NCBI RefSeq assembly: GCF_900637555.1
Contig: NZ_LR134378.1
Location: 1,436,001-1,500,000, forward strand
DNA: 64,000 nucleotides
Source: Lautropia mirabilis
Lineage (GTDB): Bacteria > Pseudomonadota > Gammaproteobacteria > Burkholderiales > Burkholderiaceae_E
Direction of reading: 5' to 3'
The notes below the pieces were generated by a model. It did not search any database, was not told the origin of the DNA, and worked only from the letters and a program-made list of their open reading frames with translations. A program made the position numbers and the translations under genes. Below, in pieces: positions 8,770-18,281 of the stretch. Within the stretch, counting starts at the first letter, position 1. Every line of letters starts with the position of its first letter.

Positions 8770-9782
8770 GCCTGGTCGGCCTGCAGGTGGTAGGAGGTGA
8801 CCCGTTCCACTTCCTCGCGGGCGCCGATGAACAGCGGAACGCGCTGATGCAGTCCGGTGGGCTGGATGTCCAGGATGCGCTGGCGACCGTCGGTGGCCGC
8901 GCCGCCGGCCTGCTCGATCAGCATGGCCATCGGGTTGGCTTCGTACAGCAGGCGCAGGTGGCCGGGCTTGCTGGGGTTGCGCTGGTCGGCCGGGTACATG
9001 AAGACACCGCCCCGGTTCAGGATGCGGTGAATCTCGGCCACCAGGGCGGCAATCCAGCGCGTGTTGTAGTCCTTGCCGCGCGGGCCGGTCCTGCCGGCCA
9101 GCAGCTCGTCGATGTAGCGCTTGACCGGCGGATACCAGTGCCGGCTGTTGGAGGCGTTGATGGCGTATTCCTTCGTGTCCGGCGTGATGCGGTAGTTCCG
9201 CTCGGTCAGGTACCAGGCGCCGATCTCGCGGTCCAGCGTGAAGGCGGCCACGCCGTCGCCCACGGTCAGCACCAGCATGGTCGAGGGACCGTAGATGGCG
9301 TAGCCGGCCGCAACCTGTTGCGCGCCGGGCTGCAGGAAGTCCTTCTCGGTGACATGCTCCACGCCTTCGGGCGCCCGCAGCACCGAGAAGATCGTGCCCA
9401 CCATCGAGTTGATGTCGATGTTGGAGGAACCATCCAGCGGGTCGAACAGCAGCAGGAATTCACCCTTCGGATAGCGGTCCGGAATGGTGTAGGGCTTGTC
9501 CATTTCCTCGGAGGCGATGGCGGCCAGCTGCCCGCCCCACAGATTGGCTTCCAGCAGCGTGTCGTTGGCGATCACGTCCAGCTTCTTCTGGGTCTCACCC
9601 TGCACGTTCTGGGTCCCCACGTCACCCAGGTTGTTGTTCAGGGCGCCTTTGCCGACGGCCTGGCTGATGCGCTTGCAGGCGCGGGCCACCACTTCCAGCA
9701 GCAGGCGCAGCTCGCCGGGGATCAACCCCTTCTGGCGCTGCACCTCCACCAGGTACTGGGTGAGGCTGATGTGTTTCTTCAT
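8766..9782 (-). CDS. fbp: Class 1 fructose-1,6-bisphosphatase
   Basis: A 338-residue enzyme that hydrolyses fructose 1,6-bisphosphate to fructose 6-phosphate in gluconeogenesis. The metal-binding motif [14 protein letters not shown] is present at about residues 113-126, and the substrate-site segments [20 protein letters not shown]-like and GGVFMYPAD follow in the expected order. Length is normal for the class 1 family. The gene ends overlapping the small membrane protein gene. A gluconeogenic role fits a genome that also carries pyruvate carboxylase and a carboxylate transporter. Confidence 0.95.
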   Translation of the reverse strand: MKKHISLTQYLVEVQRQKGLIPGELRLLLEVVARACKRISQAVGKGALNNNLGDVGTQNVQGETQKKLDVIANDTLLEANLWGGQLAAIASEEMDKPYTIPDRYPKGEFLLLFDPLDGSSNIDINSMVGTIFSVLRAPEGVEHVTEKDFLQPGAQQVAAGYAIYGPSTMLVLTVGDGVAAFTLDREIGAWYLTERNYRITPDTKEYAINASNSRHWYPPVKRYIDELLAGRTGPRGKDYNTRWIAALVAEIHRILNRGGVFMYPADQRNPSKPGHLRLLYEANPMAMLIEQAGGAATDGRQRILDIQPTGLHQRVPLFIGAREEVERVTSYHLQADQA

Positions 9783-9852
9783 GATGGACGGACTCCGGAA
9801 CGTGAAATCGGGTGGGGCTTTTCAGGGCGCCCCAGGGGCTCCTCTGAACAAT

Positions 9853-9899
9853 GTCCTCAGGCAGCGCACCACGAAACGGGGTGCGCCGGCTGTGAGGAC
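9853..9899 (-). terminator. Nested hairpin downstream of pepN
   Basis: GTCCTCA (9853-9859) pairs with TGAGGAC (9893-9899), and inside it GCGCACC (9864-9870) pairs with GGTGCGC (9880-9886). It lies directly after the pepN stop. The T-run that would follow on the minus strand is poor (ATTGTT), so intrinsic termination is only probable. Confidence 0.45.
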
Positions 9900-9903
9900 G
9901 GGT

Positions 9904-12657
9904 TCAGAGGGCACCCAACTCCTTGGCAATCACTTCACGCACGTCGGGCGACTGGGCCTCGTGGGCCACGTGTTCCAGCACGGCGTGCATCTGCCGCGCC
10001 AGCACCGGCACGAAGCGCTGGTGGCGGTCGAGTGTGCGTGCCATCCGGGCGGCCAGCTGCGGGTTGCTGCGGTCCAGTCGCAGCACCTCGTCACGCCACA
10101 GCGTGTAGCCCTCGCCATCGGGGCGGTGGAATTCGGCCAGGTTGTCGGCAAAGAAGGTGTAGAGCAGGGCGCGCACCTTGTTGGGGTTCTGGCTGTTCCA
10201 GCCCGGGTGCTGCATCAGCTGGCGCACCCGCGCCAGGGTGGGCTGGTGCGTGCCGTGCATGCGGGCCTGCACGGCAAACCACTTGTCCAGCACGTGGGTC
10301 TCGTTCCGGTAGATGTCCTCGAAGCGCGCCAGCGCCCAGTCGGCATCATCCGGCTCGCACTGCACCAGGGCCTGCAGCGCGCCCAGCCGGTCGGTCAGGT
10401 TGTTGGCGCCCTCGAACTGCGCGCGTGCCTGGCGTGCCGCACCCTCGGCGCCCACCAGGGTGAGCAGCTGCAGTGCCGTGTTGGCCAGGGCGCGCTGCCC
10501 CACCTCGGGGACGGCCAGCGAATAGTTGGCTCGCCAGTGCTGGCGGGCCACCACGTCCTGCAGGTAGGGCACCAGCGGCTGCACCAGGGTGCGCAGCGCC
10601 GCCAGACGTCGGGCACGCAGCAGGGACGGATCCAGCGGCTCCAGCTGTTCGGCCAGCCGCTTCTCTTCGGGCAGCATCAGGAACTGCTGGCGCAGCCCGT
10701 CATCCAGCCGCGCATCCGGCAGGGTGGCAGCCAGTGCGCCGCTCAGCGCCTTCAGTGTCGCCTGGGCATCGCCCTGGCGGATGGCCTGCAGCAGGGCACG
10801 TTCGGCCAGCTGCTGGCCGGCTTCCCAGCGGTTGAAGAGGTTGTCGTCGTGGCGCAGCAGGAAGGCCAGGTCCTCGTCGCTGTAGGGATGATCCACCACC
10901 ACCGGCGCCGAGAAATCCCGCAGCAGCGACAGCATCGGTCCCCGGGCGTCGGCACTTTCCACGCCCTCGAAGACGAAGTCCTGCTGCGAGGCTGTCAGCT
11001 CCAGCAGGCGGTGCTGCTGCACCTGGCCGCTGTCGCGGGCCAGCAGTGCCACGTCCACCGGGATGTGCAGCGCCCGCTCGCCAGCCGGCATCGCATGCCC
11101 CTCGGCGTCCGGCAGAAGCTGTGTCAGCGACAGCACCAGCCGTTTGTTCGCGGCATCGTACTGGCTTCGCACCTGCAGCCGGGGCGTGCCGGCGGTGGCA
11201 TACCAGCGCAGGAACTGTTCCAGGTCACGTCCGTTGGCATCGGCCATGGCGGCCACGAAGGCCTCGCAGGTCACGGCCTGGCCGTCATGGCGCTCGAAAT
11301 ACAGGTCCATGCCACGCCGGAAGCCGTCCACGCCCAGCAGCGTCTGCAGCATGCGGATGACTTCCGCACCTTTCTCGTAGACGGTGGCGGTGTAGAAGTT
11401 GTCGATGGCCTGATAGCTGTCCGGGCGGATGGGGTGGCGCATCGGGCCGGCATCTTCGGCGAACTGCACCTGACGCAGCACCCGCACGTTGCCCATGCGC
11501 TGAACGGCCCGCACGCTGCCGGCGGCCTGGGCATCCACGCCGGCGGCCATCTGGTCGGCGGTGAATTCCTGGTCGCGGAACACCGTCAGCCCTTCCTTCA
11601 GCGTCAGCTGGAACCAGTCGCGGCAGGTGACGCGGTTGCCGGTCCAGTTGTGGAAGTACTCATGCCCGATGATCGATTCGATCCACTCGAAGTCGGTGTC
11701 GGTGGCCACGAAGGGGTCGGCGAACACGTACTTGGCGTTGAAGATGTTCAGACCCTTGTTCTCCATCGCCCCCATGTTGAAGTCGGGCGCGGCCACGATC
11801 ATGAAGCGATCCAGGTCCAGCTCCAGCCCGAAGCGGCGTTCGTCCCAGGCAATGGCCTTTTCCAGGCTGCGCAGCGCGAAGTCGGTACGGTGGATCTGCT
11901 CGGGCTCGGTCCAGACCTGCAGCAGCACCTCGCGTCCCGAGGCCAGCCGGTGGCGGGTCTCGTTCACGGCCAGATTGCCAGCCACCAGCGCGAAGAGGTA
12001 GCAGGGTTTCGGGAACGGGTCTTCCCAGACGGCCTCATGCCAGTCGCCGTCGGTAGCCGGCAGCGGCAGCACCGACAGGGCGGCCCGCGCTTCGGCAGCT
12101 GCCGGCGCATCGGCCGCCAGCAGATTGCCGTTGGACAGCAGCACCGGGTACTGAGCGCGGCGCGCCTGCAGGATCACCCGGTAGGTGGTCATCACGTCCG
12201 GCCGGTCCTGGAACCAGGTGATGCGCCGGAAGCCCTGCGCCTCGCACTGGGTGAGCAGGGTGCTGCCGGTGGCATACAGGCCGGAAAGCTCCAGATTGGC
12301 CGACGGATGGATGCGCACCTGGGTATGCAGCGTGAAGTGCTCGGGCAGGTTGCTCAGCACCAGCTGGCCCTTGTCCTGCACCCAGGCTTCCTGCGGCAGC
12401 ACCTGGTCGTCAATGGCCACGCCCAGGGTTTCCAGCGCCTCGCCGTCCAGTCGCAGCGGGGCATCGGCCGCTGCGCCCGGGCGGCGACGATAGCGGCATG
12501 CCGCCGTCACCACCGTGTCCTGGGCGTCCAGGGCGAAATGCAGCACCAGTCCATCCGCCAGCCAGTCGGGCTCCCGGTAGTCTTCCCTTCGTACCACGGT
12601 GGGCTGGGGCAGGACAGAGGCCGGTTGAGCGGACTGGGAAGCGGCAGGGAAAGTCAT
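9904..12657 (-). CDS. pepN: Aminopeptidase N (M1 family)
   Basis: A 917-residue zinc metallopeptidase that removes N-terminal residues from peptides in the cytoplasm. The substrate-binding GAMEN motif is followed by the zinc site HEYFHNW and a downstream Glu in KEGLTVFRDQEF, exactly as in bacterial PepN. The C-terminal two thirds carry the beta-domain and the long helical domain of the family. I place the start at 12657 (MTFPAASQS). The open frame continues upstream to 12789, but that part is unlike the family and lies in a promoter-like AT-rich segment. The N-terminus is about 20-40 residues longer than in E. coli. Confidence 0.93.
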   Translation of the reverse strand: MTFPAASQSAQPASVLPQPTVVRREDYREPDWLADGLVLHFALDAQDTVVTAACRYRRRPGAAADAPLRLDGEALETLGVAIDDQVLPQEAWVQDKGQLVLSNLPEHFTLHTQVRIHPSANLELSGLYATGSTLLTQCEAQGFRRITWFQDRPDVMTTYRVILQARRAQYPVLLSNGNLLAADAPAAAEARAALSVLPLPATDGDWHEAVWEDPFPKPCYLFALVAGNLAVNETRHRLASGREVLLQVWTEPEQIHRTDFALRSLEKAIAWDERRFGLELDLDRFMIVAAPDFNMGAMENKGLNIFNAKYVFADPFVATDTDFEWIESIIGHEYFHNWTGNRVTCRDWFQLTLKEGLTVFRDQEFTADQMAAGVDAQAAGSVRAVQRMGNVRVLRQVQFAEDAGPMRHPIRPDSYQAIDNFYTATVYEKGAEVIRMLQTLLGVDGFRRGMDLYFERHDGQAVTCEAFVAAMADANGRDLEQFLRWYATAGTPRLQVRSQYDAANKRLVLSLTQLLPDAEGHAMPAGERALHIPVDVALLARDSGQVQQHRLLELTASQQDFVFEGVESADARGPMLSLLRDFSAPVVVDHPYSDEDLAFLLRHDDNLFNRWEAGQQLAERALLQAIRQGDAQATLKALSGALAATLPDARLDDGLRQQFLMLPEEKRLAEQLEPLDPSLLRARRLAALRTLVQPLVPYLQDVVARQHWRANYSLAVPEVGQRALANTALQLLTLVGAEGAARQARAQFEGANNLTDRLGALQALVQCEPDDADWALARFEDIYRNETHVLDKWFAVQARMHGTHQPTLARVRQLMQHPGWNSQNPNKVRALLYTFFADNLAEFHRPDGEGYTLWRDEVLRLDRSNPQLAARMARTLDRHQRFVPVLARQMHAVLEHVAHEAQSPDVREVIAKELGAL

Positions 12658-13095
12658 GGTGTGCGACAGGAAGATGTCTGGAGCAGGGCAGCCGACGGAC
12701 GGCGGCAGATGTTGGTTTTTTGCACTGTCTCGAAAGCGCAACCTTGCGAAGCGCCCCCGAAATGTGAGATCATTTCTAGATTGAATCAATAACTATATGA
12801 TTAATCGAAGGATTTGATTGCTCACGTCGCAGTCGGTTCTTCAGCGGTTTCTCGGCTCGGATCCGTCTCCTCCGAACACCGGACGGCGGGCAGATTCATA
12901 CGGACGTTCAGTGTCATACGGATCCAGCCGACCCTTTTTTGCAGGGCCCGCGCCTGCAGTCTCCCATCGGATCCCAGCAGCGGCGTTCCCGGCCACTCGC
13001 TATTATGCCGTTTTGTACTGCCCTGTTCGGGCGTGCCGACGGTTTTTTTTACGGTGTCCAGCTGGACATGACCGTCGGCATGGTGCTTTTGCAGC
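12658..13095. other. Intergenic region with AT-rich patch
   Basis: No convincing gene. Bases ~12770-12815 form an AT-rich island (with TATAGT and TTGATT-like hexamers on the minus strand) and probably hold the pepN promoter. The remainder is ordinary GC content up to the inverted repeat at 13034-13080, which belongs to the end of the first S8 gene. Confidence 0.5.
13034..13080 (-). terminator. Perfect 10-bp inverted repeat with inner palindrome
   Basis: TGCCGACGGT (13034-13043) and ACCGTCGGCA (13071-13080) are exact reverse complements. Between them lie an eight-T run on the plus strand and the palindrome TGTCCAGCTGGACA (13055-13068). It starts 16 bases after the stop of the S8 gene read leftward. 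The A-run falls inside the loop on the transcript, so it is not a standard intrinsic terminator, but a 3'-end structure is likely. Confidence 0.5.
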
Positions 13096-15591
13096 CTATC
13101 GCCCGTAGAAGGTGATGCTCCAGTTCTTCAGTTGTCCGGTGCCACCTTGCACGCGGTCGGCTACCGACAGGGTCCAGTTGCGGTTGGCACCGGCGGCTAC
13201 CGGCTCTTCCAGGTGTCGGCGCACGCCGAAGGTGAAGTCCTGCAGCCCCTGACAGGCCAGGATCTTCAGCTCGCCGTCCTCATCCTTCTCGGTGCAGGGG
13301 TGAGGCGGCAGCAGGGTGCTGACCTTGCCCAGCGGGCTGGCCAGTGCGATCTGCAGGTCGCCTGCATTGGGATGCTCACCCCGGCCGTTGTCGCCGGTCA
13401 CCGTCAGGTTCACGTCGATGTGCTCGATGTGCTGCAGGTTACAGTTGGCCGGCACAGAGATCGTCGAGGACAGCCCGCCGGTGGGAGCCTTGTTGTAGTC
13501 CAGGTTGTTGGCCAGTTCTGTCAGCGCCTCGAAGTACTGCTCTTCGGCCGAACCATCATCCATCGAGGCTGGTGTGCTGTCGGCCTGCTGCTGTGTAACC
13601 GTCGACGCTTCGGGAATGGGCTTGCTCACGTTCATGAGGAAGGGGCCGCATTTGCGCTGTTCGGCGCTGCCGCCCACGCTCTGCCAGCTGCGGGCCAGTC
13701 GGGTGGCGGCCTCGGCATCCACTACGCCGAAGCCGTAGTGGTGGCTGTAGCGCAGCACATCGTGGCCGGTGACGCCTGCCAGCGGGCTGCGCAGTTCGCT
13801 CCATCCCCCTTTGGAGGCATCCACTTGCCGCGCGGTACGGGCCAGGATCAGCGGCACGTCACGCCAGGTGAGCCTGGGGTTGGCCTGCAACATCAGCGCC
13901 GCCACGCCAGAAACCATCGGAGCAGCGGCCGAGGTTCCGCCGAAGTCTTCCGTGTACTTGTCCTTCACGGCGGTGGTGGTGATTTCGGGGGCCGTGGCCG
14001 GTGTCGTGCTGCGCCCGGACGGTGCACAGACCGTCAGGTTTGCGCCGCGTTCACTGTAGGGCGAGCGTTCGCCGGCGGCGTCGACGGCACAGACGGTGAT
14101 GACGCCTCGCGAACTGGTGGCGGAATCGGCCGAGGAATAGTCCCCCTCCCAGGCCCCGTTGCCACCCGAGAAGACATACAGGACACCCAGTCCGTTGCGA
14201 CCCTTGTTCAGTCCCTTGGCCAGGGCGTCGTTGAATGCCGTCCAGCCGCTGGCGGGTTTGTTGAGCTGGCCGTCGTCGTTCGGACCCCAGCTGTTGTTGG
14301 AGATGTGGTTCTTGTCGATGTCGCGCGACAGGGCGTCGAGGATGTTGCGCTCATCCCCGAAGGCTAGCAGGTTGTAGCCCACCAGGCTGGCACGCGGTGC
14401 AATGCCCGTGCCGCCGATGCCGTTGTAGTCCCGTGCCGCGATGATGCCCGCCACCGAGGTCCCGTGTGAATCGTCTTCCGTGCAGGGAACCGGCCAGTCC
14501 TTGTGGCCGGCGATCCGGTTGCTGTATCGGTTCTCGCCCAGCGACTGGCGGCGGTAGTTGTGGCTGCCGTCGACGATGTTCGGCCGCAGATCCGGGTGCG
14601 TCATGTCCAGGCCGTCATCGACCACGGCCACGCGGATGCCATCGCCATTGAGACCGCTATTCCAGGCGTTCTCCACATTCAGGTCCTGGCCGGCCTTGAT
14701 GCGCGTGTAACGCTTGCCTTCGATGCTGCCCAGGTTCTTCAGGTGCCACTGCTGGGGCTTGAGCGGATCGGCCCCGGTCCTGATCTCGGGCTGCCCCTGC
14801 GGTCGATAGTATTTCAGCGAGCATCCCGTCCAGCTGACCATTTCAGGCGGCGCGGGGCGTGCGTTCTGGTTGCCGCCGCCGTTGTTGCCACTGTTGACCG
14901 GCTTCACGGGAGCCGGCGTGGCAACGGGTGGAGTACCCGTCGTCGGGGCAGGGGTGGGCGATGCAACGGGTGCCGTGACCGGCGCCGGCGGCGTGACGCC
15001 ACCCGTAGCAGGTTTGCCGGGCGGCGTGGTGCCACCGGTGGTGGGGCTGGCGGGTGGCACGGGTGAGGGCGTTGCCACCGGATTCGGTTTGGGCGCGGGG
15101 GCCGGGTTCGTCACGGGAGGCAGGGGGGCGACCGGTGTCGGCGTAACGACAGGAGCCGGCGTAACGACAGGAGCCGGCGTGGCGACGGGAGTCGGCTTGA
15201 CCGCGGGGGGCGGTGTGACGACAGGAGCCGGCGCGGTGACGGGAGCCGGATTGACAGCAGGCGCCGGTCTGGTGACAGGCTCGGGTGCTACGACGGGAGT
15301 GGGCGTGGCAACGGCTACTGGTGCGGCGATGGGGGCCGGCGTGACAACAGGGGCCGGTGCCGGCGTGGCGACGGGCTGGACGGCCGGGGGCGATGCCTGG
15401 GCAAGCGTCGTGGCCACGGGTGCCTGTCCGGTTTCTCCCTGCAGGCCGTGGCCGGATGTGGCCGGATCCTGCTGTGCCAGGTGGCTCGCCGATGGTGTGT
15501 CGTGTTCGGTGCTTCCGCCGCCGCCGCATGCGCTCAGCAGCAGGGAAGAGAATCCAAGGGCCAGGGCCTGGGCAATGTGCGTTCTGCGCAT
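13096..15591 (-). CDS. Kexin-like S8 protease lipoprotein 1
   Basis: An 831-residue protein. It starts MRRTHIAQALALGF and has the lipobox LSAC followed by GGGGS, so it should be a lipoprotein. Residues ~30-240 are a Pro/Ala/Val/Thr linker of repeated PVVTPAP-like units. The S8 domain has catalytic Asp325 (VVDDGL), His376 (DSHGTSVAG) and Ser554 (GGTSAAAP), with the oxyanion Asn in SGGNGA. A P-domain typical of proprotein convertases follows and ends in ITFYGR. No propeptide-like domain precedes the catalytic part. The open frame extends upstream to 15852, but the lipoprotein start is clearly preferred. Last gene of the tandem array. Family membership is firm; substrate and localisation are inferred. 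Confidence 0.88.
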   Translation of the reverse strand: MRRTHIAQALALGFSSLLLSACGGGGSTEHDTPSASHLAQQDPATSGHGLQGETGQAPVATTLAQASPPAVQPVATPAPAPVVTPAPIAAPVAVATPTPVVAPEPVTRPAPAVNPAPVTAPAPVVTPPPAVKPTPVATPAPVVTPAPVVTPTPVAPLPPVTNPAPAPKPNPVATPSPVPPASPTTGGTTPPGKPATGGVTPPAPVTAPVASPTPAPTTGTPPVATPAPVKPVNSGNNGGGNQNARPAPPEMVSWTGCSLKYYRPQGQPEIRTGADPLKPQQWHLKNLGSIEGKRYTRIKAGQDLNVENAWNSGLNGDGIRVAVVDDGLDMTHPDLRPNIVDGSHNYRRQSLGENRYSNRIAGHKDWPVPCTEDDSHGTSVAGIIAARDYNGIGGTGIAPRASLVGYNLLAFGDERNILDALSRDIDKNHISNNSWGPNDDGQLNKPASGWTAFNDALAKGLNKGRNGLGVLYVFSGGNGAWEGDYSSADSATSSRGVITVCAVDAAGERSPYSERGANLTVCAPSGRSTTPATAPEITTTAVKDKYTEDFGGTSAAAPMVSGVAALMLQANPRLTWRDVPLILARTARQVDASKGGWSELRSPLAGVTGHDVLRYSHHYGFGVVDAEAATRLARSWQSVGGSAEQRKCGPFLMNVSKPIPEASTVTQQQADSTPASMDDGSAEEQYFEALTELANNLDYNKAPTGGLSSTISVPANCNLQHIEHIDVNLTVTGDNGRGEHPNAGDLQIALASPLGKVSTLLPPHPCTEKDEDGELKILACQGLQDFTFGVRRHLEEPVAAGANRNWTLSVADRVQGGTGQLKNWSITFYGR
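14860..15400 (-). repeat. Degenerate coding repeats in protease 1 linker
   Basis: Imperfect 15-30 base units encoding PVVTPAP/PVATPAP-like peptides are repeated through this stretch, for example the doubled GGAGCCGGCGTAACGACA at about 15143-15175. Such a tract can change length by slippage or recombination. Confidence 0.65.
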
Positions 15592-15692
15592 GGTCGAGAG
15601 GTCCGGAAAGAGTGGCGAAGAAGAATCGTCGATGGATGTCGTACGTTCAGAGGCGTGATTCGGGACAGGGAGATGTTGTTGCCCGGTGGGGG

Positions 15693-18107
15693 TCAGCGTC
15701 CGTAGAAGGTGATGCTCCAGTCCTTCAGCTGTCCCTCGCCACCTTGCACGCGGTCGGCCGTCACCAGTTCCCAGTTCCGGCTGTTGCTGCTGGCCACCGG
15801 TTCTTCCAGATGGCGGCGAACGCCAAAGGTGAAGTTGCTCAGGCCGCCGCAACGCTCCACCAGTAGCTCGGGAGCGCCGAAGGCCGCGGTGTTCAGATCG
15901 GTACAGGCGTGGGGAAGCATCAGCGTGCTGACCGTGCCCAGCGGGCTTTGCAGGGCCATCTGCAGATCACCGGTGTTGGGGTGAGTGCCCTGGCCATCGG
16001 CAGCGGTGACTGTCACTTTTACGTCGACGTGCTCGATGTGGCGGATGTCGCATTCAGCCGGAATCTCGACGGCGGATCGCAGGCCGTTGGCCGGGGCCAT
16101 CTGATAGTCCAGCGTGTTGCTCAGCTGGTAGAGCGCACCGAAATAGGTGCGGGCCTGGCTGTTGTCCTTCGTGCTTCTGGCCGTCTGGTCGGCGCCCTGC
16201 TGGGTCACGATCCCGGTTTCGGGAATGGAGGCATTCACGGTCGTGGTGTAGGGGCCGCAGGTCTTGAGCGTGTCGCTTCCGCCCACGCTCTTCCAGTTCC
16301 GCGCCAGTCGCACGGCTGCGTCTGCATTGGCCACGCCGAAGCCGTAGTGGTGGCTGTAGTGCAGCACGTCGTACAGGCCCTGGGCGTTGCCCAGCGGGCT
16401 GCGGTAATCACGCCAGCCGCCATCCTGTTCATCCACCTTGCGGGCCGTGCGCGCCAGAATCAGAGGGACGTCGCGCCAGGTCAGTTTCGGGTTGGCCTGC
16501 AGCATCAGTGCAATGACGCCCGAGACCATGGGGGCAGAGGCCGAGGTGCCGTTGAACGTGTGGGTATAGTCGTTCCGCACCGAGGTGGTGGTCACTTCCG
16601 GCTGCTGGTCGTCCGTCGCGTCGGCGGACGGGGCACAGACCGTCAGGTTGGCGCCCCGCTCGCTGTAGGGCGCACGCTTGCCCATGGCGTTGGTGGCGCA
16701 GACGTTGACGATGCCCATCGCGCTCACGCCGCCGTCCAGCGACGAATAGTCGGTCTGGATGGCCCCGTTGCCGCCGGAAAAGACGTAGATGGCACCCAGG
16801 CCGTTGCGGCCTGTCTTCAGCCCGTTGCGCAACGTGTCGTTGTAGCTCGACCAGTCGGGTTCCGGCGTGGCCAGGTGTCCGTTGTCCGTGGGGCCCCAGC
16901 TGTTGTTGTAGACGTGGTTCCGGTTCAGATCGCGTGACAGGGCATCCAGCGTGTCGGCCACGAAGTTGGAGGCCAGGATGTTGAGACCCACCAGCTGGGC
17001 GCGTGGTGCCACGCCCGAGACGCCGGTGCCATTGCCGTCGCGGGCGGCGATCAGGCCTGCCACCGAGGTGCCGTGCGTGTCATCGTTGCTGCACGGCATG
17101 GGGAAGTCATGCAGGCCGGCAATCTTGCCGCCGCTGGAGGCGGACAGACCGAGCATGCCCGCTTCGGTGCGGTAGTTGCGGCTGCCGGTCACGACGTTGG
17201 GCCACAGGTCTTCGTGCGTCACTTCCAGTCCATCATCCAGCACCGCCACGCGGATGCCTTCACCGCGCAGACCTGCGTTCCAGACCGGTTTCACGCGCAG
17301 GTCCTCGCCCGCCTTCATGCTGGGGAAGCCGGGCAGGGGACCGGTATTCTCCAGGTGCCACTGGAGCGACAGATAGGTGTCGGCACCCGCCTTGGAAACG
17401 GGAGCGGCCTGAGGGCGCGGGTATTTCAGGGCGCAGTTCGTCCAGCCCAGCTGGGCGGGCAATGTGGCCAGGGTGGCGGCATCCAGCGCCAGGCTGGCGA
17501 CGGGGGCCGGTGCAGGCGTTGCCGCAGGAGACGCGCTGGAGGCTCCGGAGTCGGTGCTGGGGCCTGGAGCGGGGCGAGGGGCGGGTGCCGGAGTGGCCTG
17601 GCCCTGCGTGCCCTGGGTCGGCGCCGGGCTGGAGGCTGGTGCCACGACGGGCTGAACGGGGCTCGGGCTGGCTCCCGCGCTGGTACCGGAACCGCCAGGC
17701 ACGGGGGCGGGGGCCGGAGAGGCCTGGCCTTGTGTGCCCTGGGTCGGCGCCGGACTGGGGGCGGGTGCCACGACCGGTTGAACGGGTCTTGGGCTCGGGC
17801 TGGTGCCAGCGCCGGAACCGCTGGGCGCAGGGGCAGGGGCTGGCGACGTGAGCGCCGCTGCGGGAGCCTGGGGTTGCGGGGCGGGGCGTGACGTGGCCGG
17901 TGGCGTCTGTTCCTGGACTCTTTCTTCCACAGCGCGTTGCGGGCTCAGGTCCACCGGTCGGGCAGGACGTTCCAGCACCAGGTCGCCGATCTGGAGGGCG
18001 GTGATGTGAGGGGATGCGGAATCATCCGAGCCGCCTCCACCACACGCGCTCAGCAGCAAGGTGGAGAAGCCAAGGGTCAGGGCCTGGGCGATGGGCGTCT
18101 TGCGCAT
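15693..18107 (-). CDS. Kexin-like S8 protease lipoprotein 2
   Basis: An 804-residue paralogue of the neighbouring proteases. Its first residues (MRKTPIAQALTLGFSTLLLSAC) are nearly the same as those of protease 1, including the lipobox. The linker (about residues 30-220) contains two copies of a PSPAPTQGTQGQ unit. Catalytic residues are Asp291 (VLDDGL), His345 (DTHGTSVAG) and Ser522 (NGTSASAP). The C-terminal P-domain contains FGVRRHLEEPV and ends ITFYGR. There is no N-terminal propeptide domain. It lies about 100 bases upstream of protease 1 and 175 bases downstream of protease 3 on the same strand. The open frame continues to 18254 without any signal-like sequence, so the start at 18107 is chosen. 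Confidence 0.88.
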   Translation of the reverse strand: MRKTPIAQALTLGFSTLLLSACGGGGSDDSASPHITALQIGDLVLERPARPVDLSPQRAVEERVQEQTPPATSRPAPQPQAPAAALTSPAPAPAPSGSGAGTSPSPRPVQPVVAPAPSPAPTQGTQGQASPAPAPVPGGSGTSAGASPSPVQPVVAPASSPAPTQGTQGQATPAPAPRPAPGPSTDSGASSASPAATPAPAPVASLALDAATLATLPAQLGWTNCALKYPRPQAAPVSKAGADTYLSLQWHLENTGPLPGFPSMKAGEDLRVKPVWNAGLRGEGIRVAVLDDGLEVTHEDLWPNVVTGSRNYRTEAGMLGLSASSGGKIAGLHDFPMPCSNDDTHGTSVAGLIAARDGNGTGVSGVAPRAQLVGLNILASNFVADTLDALSRDLNRNHVYNNSWGPTDNGHLATPEPDWSSYNDTLRNGLKTGRNGLGAIYVFSGGNGAIQTDYSSLDGGVSAMGIVNVCATNAMGKRAPYSERGANLTVCAPSADATDDQQPEVTTTSVRNDYTHTFNGTSASAPMVSGVIALMLQANPKLTWRDVPLILARTARKVDEQDGGWRDYRSPLGNAQGLYDVLHYSHHYGFGVANADAAVRLARNWKSVGGSDTLKTCGPYTTTVNASIPETGIVTQQGADQTARSTKDNSQARTYFGALYQLSNTLDYQMAPANGLRSAVEIPAECDIRHIEHVDVKVTVTAADGQGTHPNTGDLQMALQSPLGTVSTLMLPHACTDLNTAAFGAPELLVERCGGLSNFTFGVRRHLEEPVASSNSRNWELVTADRVQGGEGQLKDWSITFYGR
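17560..17800 (-). repeat. Duplicated linker unit in protease 2
   Basis: Two near-identical blocks of about 110 bases encode PVQPVVAPA-SPAPTQGTQGQ-PAPAP peptides in tandem. The copies differ at few positions, which points to a recent duplication within the linker. Confidence 0.65.
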
Positions 18108-18218
18108 GATGGAGATCCGTCCGGAAAGGGATGCCGCAACGTCTTGGGGTGTCCGTCGCAGCCAGGGGCTGGCGGTGCGACGGTGCATGTGCCCGGAAAG
18201 GCAGGGCGGGGGCTGTCG

Positions 18219-18239
18219 GATGCCGGAACGGTCGGCATC
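18219..18239 (-). terminator. Short hairpin between proteases 3 and 2
   Basis: GATGCCG (18219-18225) pairs with CGGCATC (18233-18239) around a seven-base loop, 43 bases beyond the stop of protease 3. No T-run follows on the minus strand, so this is at best a weak terminator or an mRNA-stabilising hairpin. Confidence 0.35.
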
Positions 18240-18281
18240 AAGGTTGCTGGCCATGCCGGCAAGACAGACCCCTGTGGGGAG

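Noticed and set aside
9496-12792. Very long open frame antisense to pepN (about 1100 codons)
   Set aside because: It lies opposite an unambiguous PepN; the translation is His/Gln/Gly-rich without hydrophobic cores or motifs, typical of an antisense shadow in high-GC DNA.
12814-13108. Small plus-strand open frames between pepN and the protease array
   Set aside because: No ribosome binding site, no family resemblance, and two competing frames of equal length in a likely promoter/terminator region.
14860-15400. CRISPR-like or tandem satellite repeat
   Set aside because: The repeats are in frame, degenerate and encode a Pro/Ala-rich linker; there are no conserved spacers and no cas genes.
15592-15852. 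N-terminal extension of protease 1 into the end of protease 2
   Set aside because: The extension has no signal peptide and overlaps another gene; the lipoprotein start at 15591 is far better.
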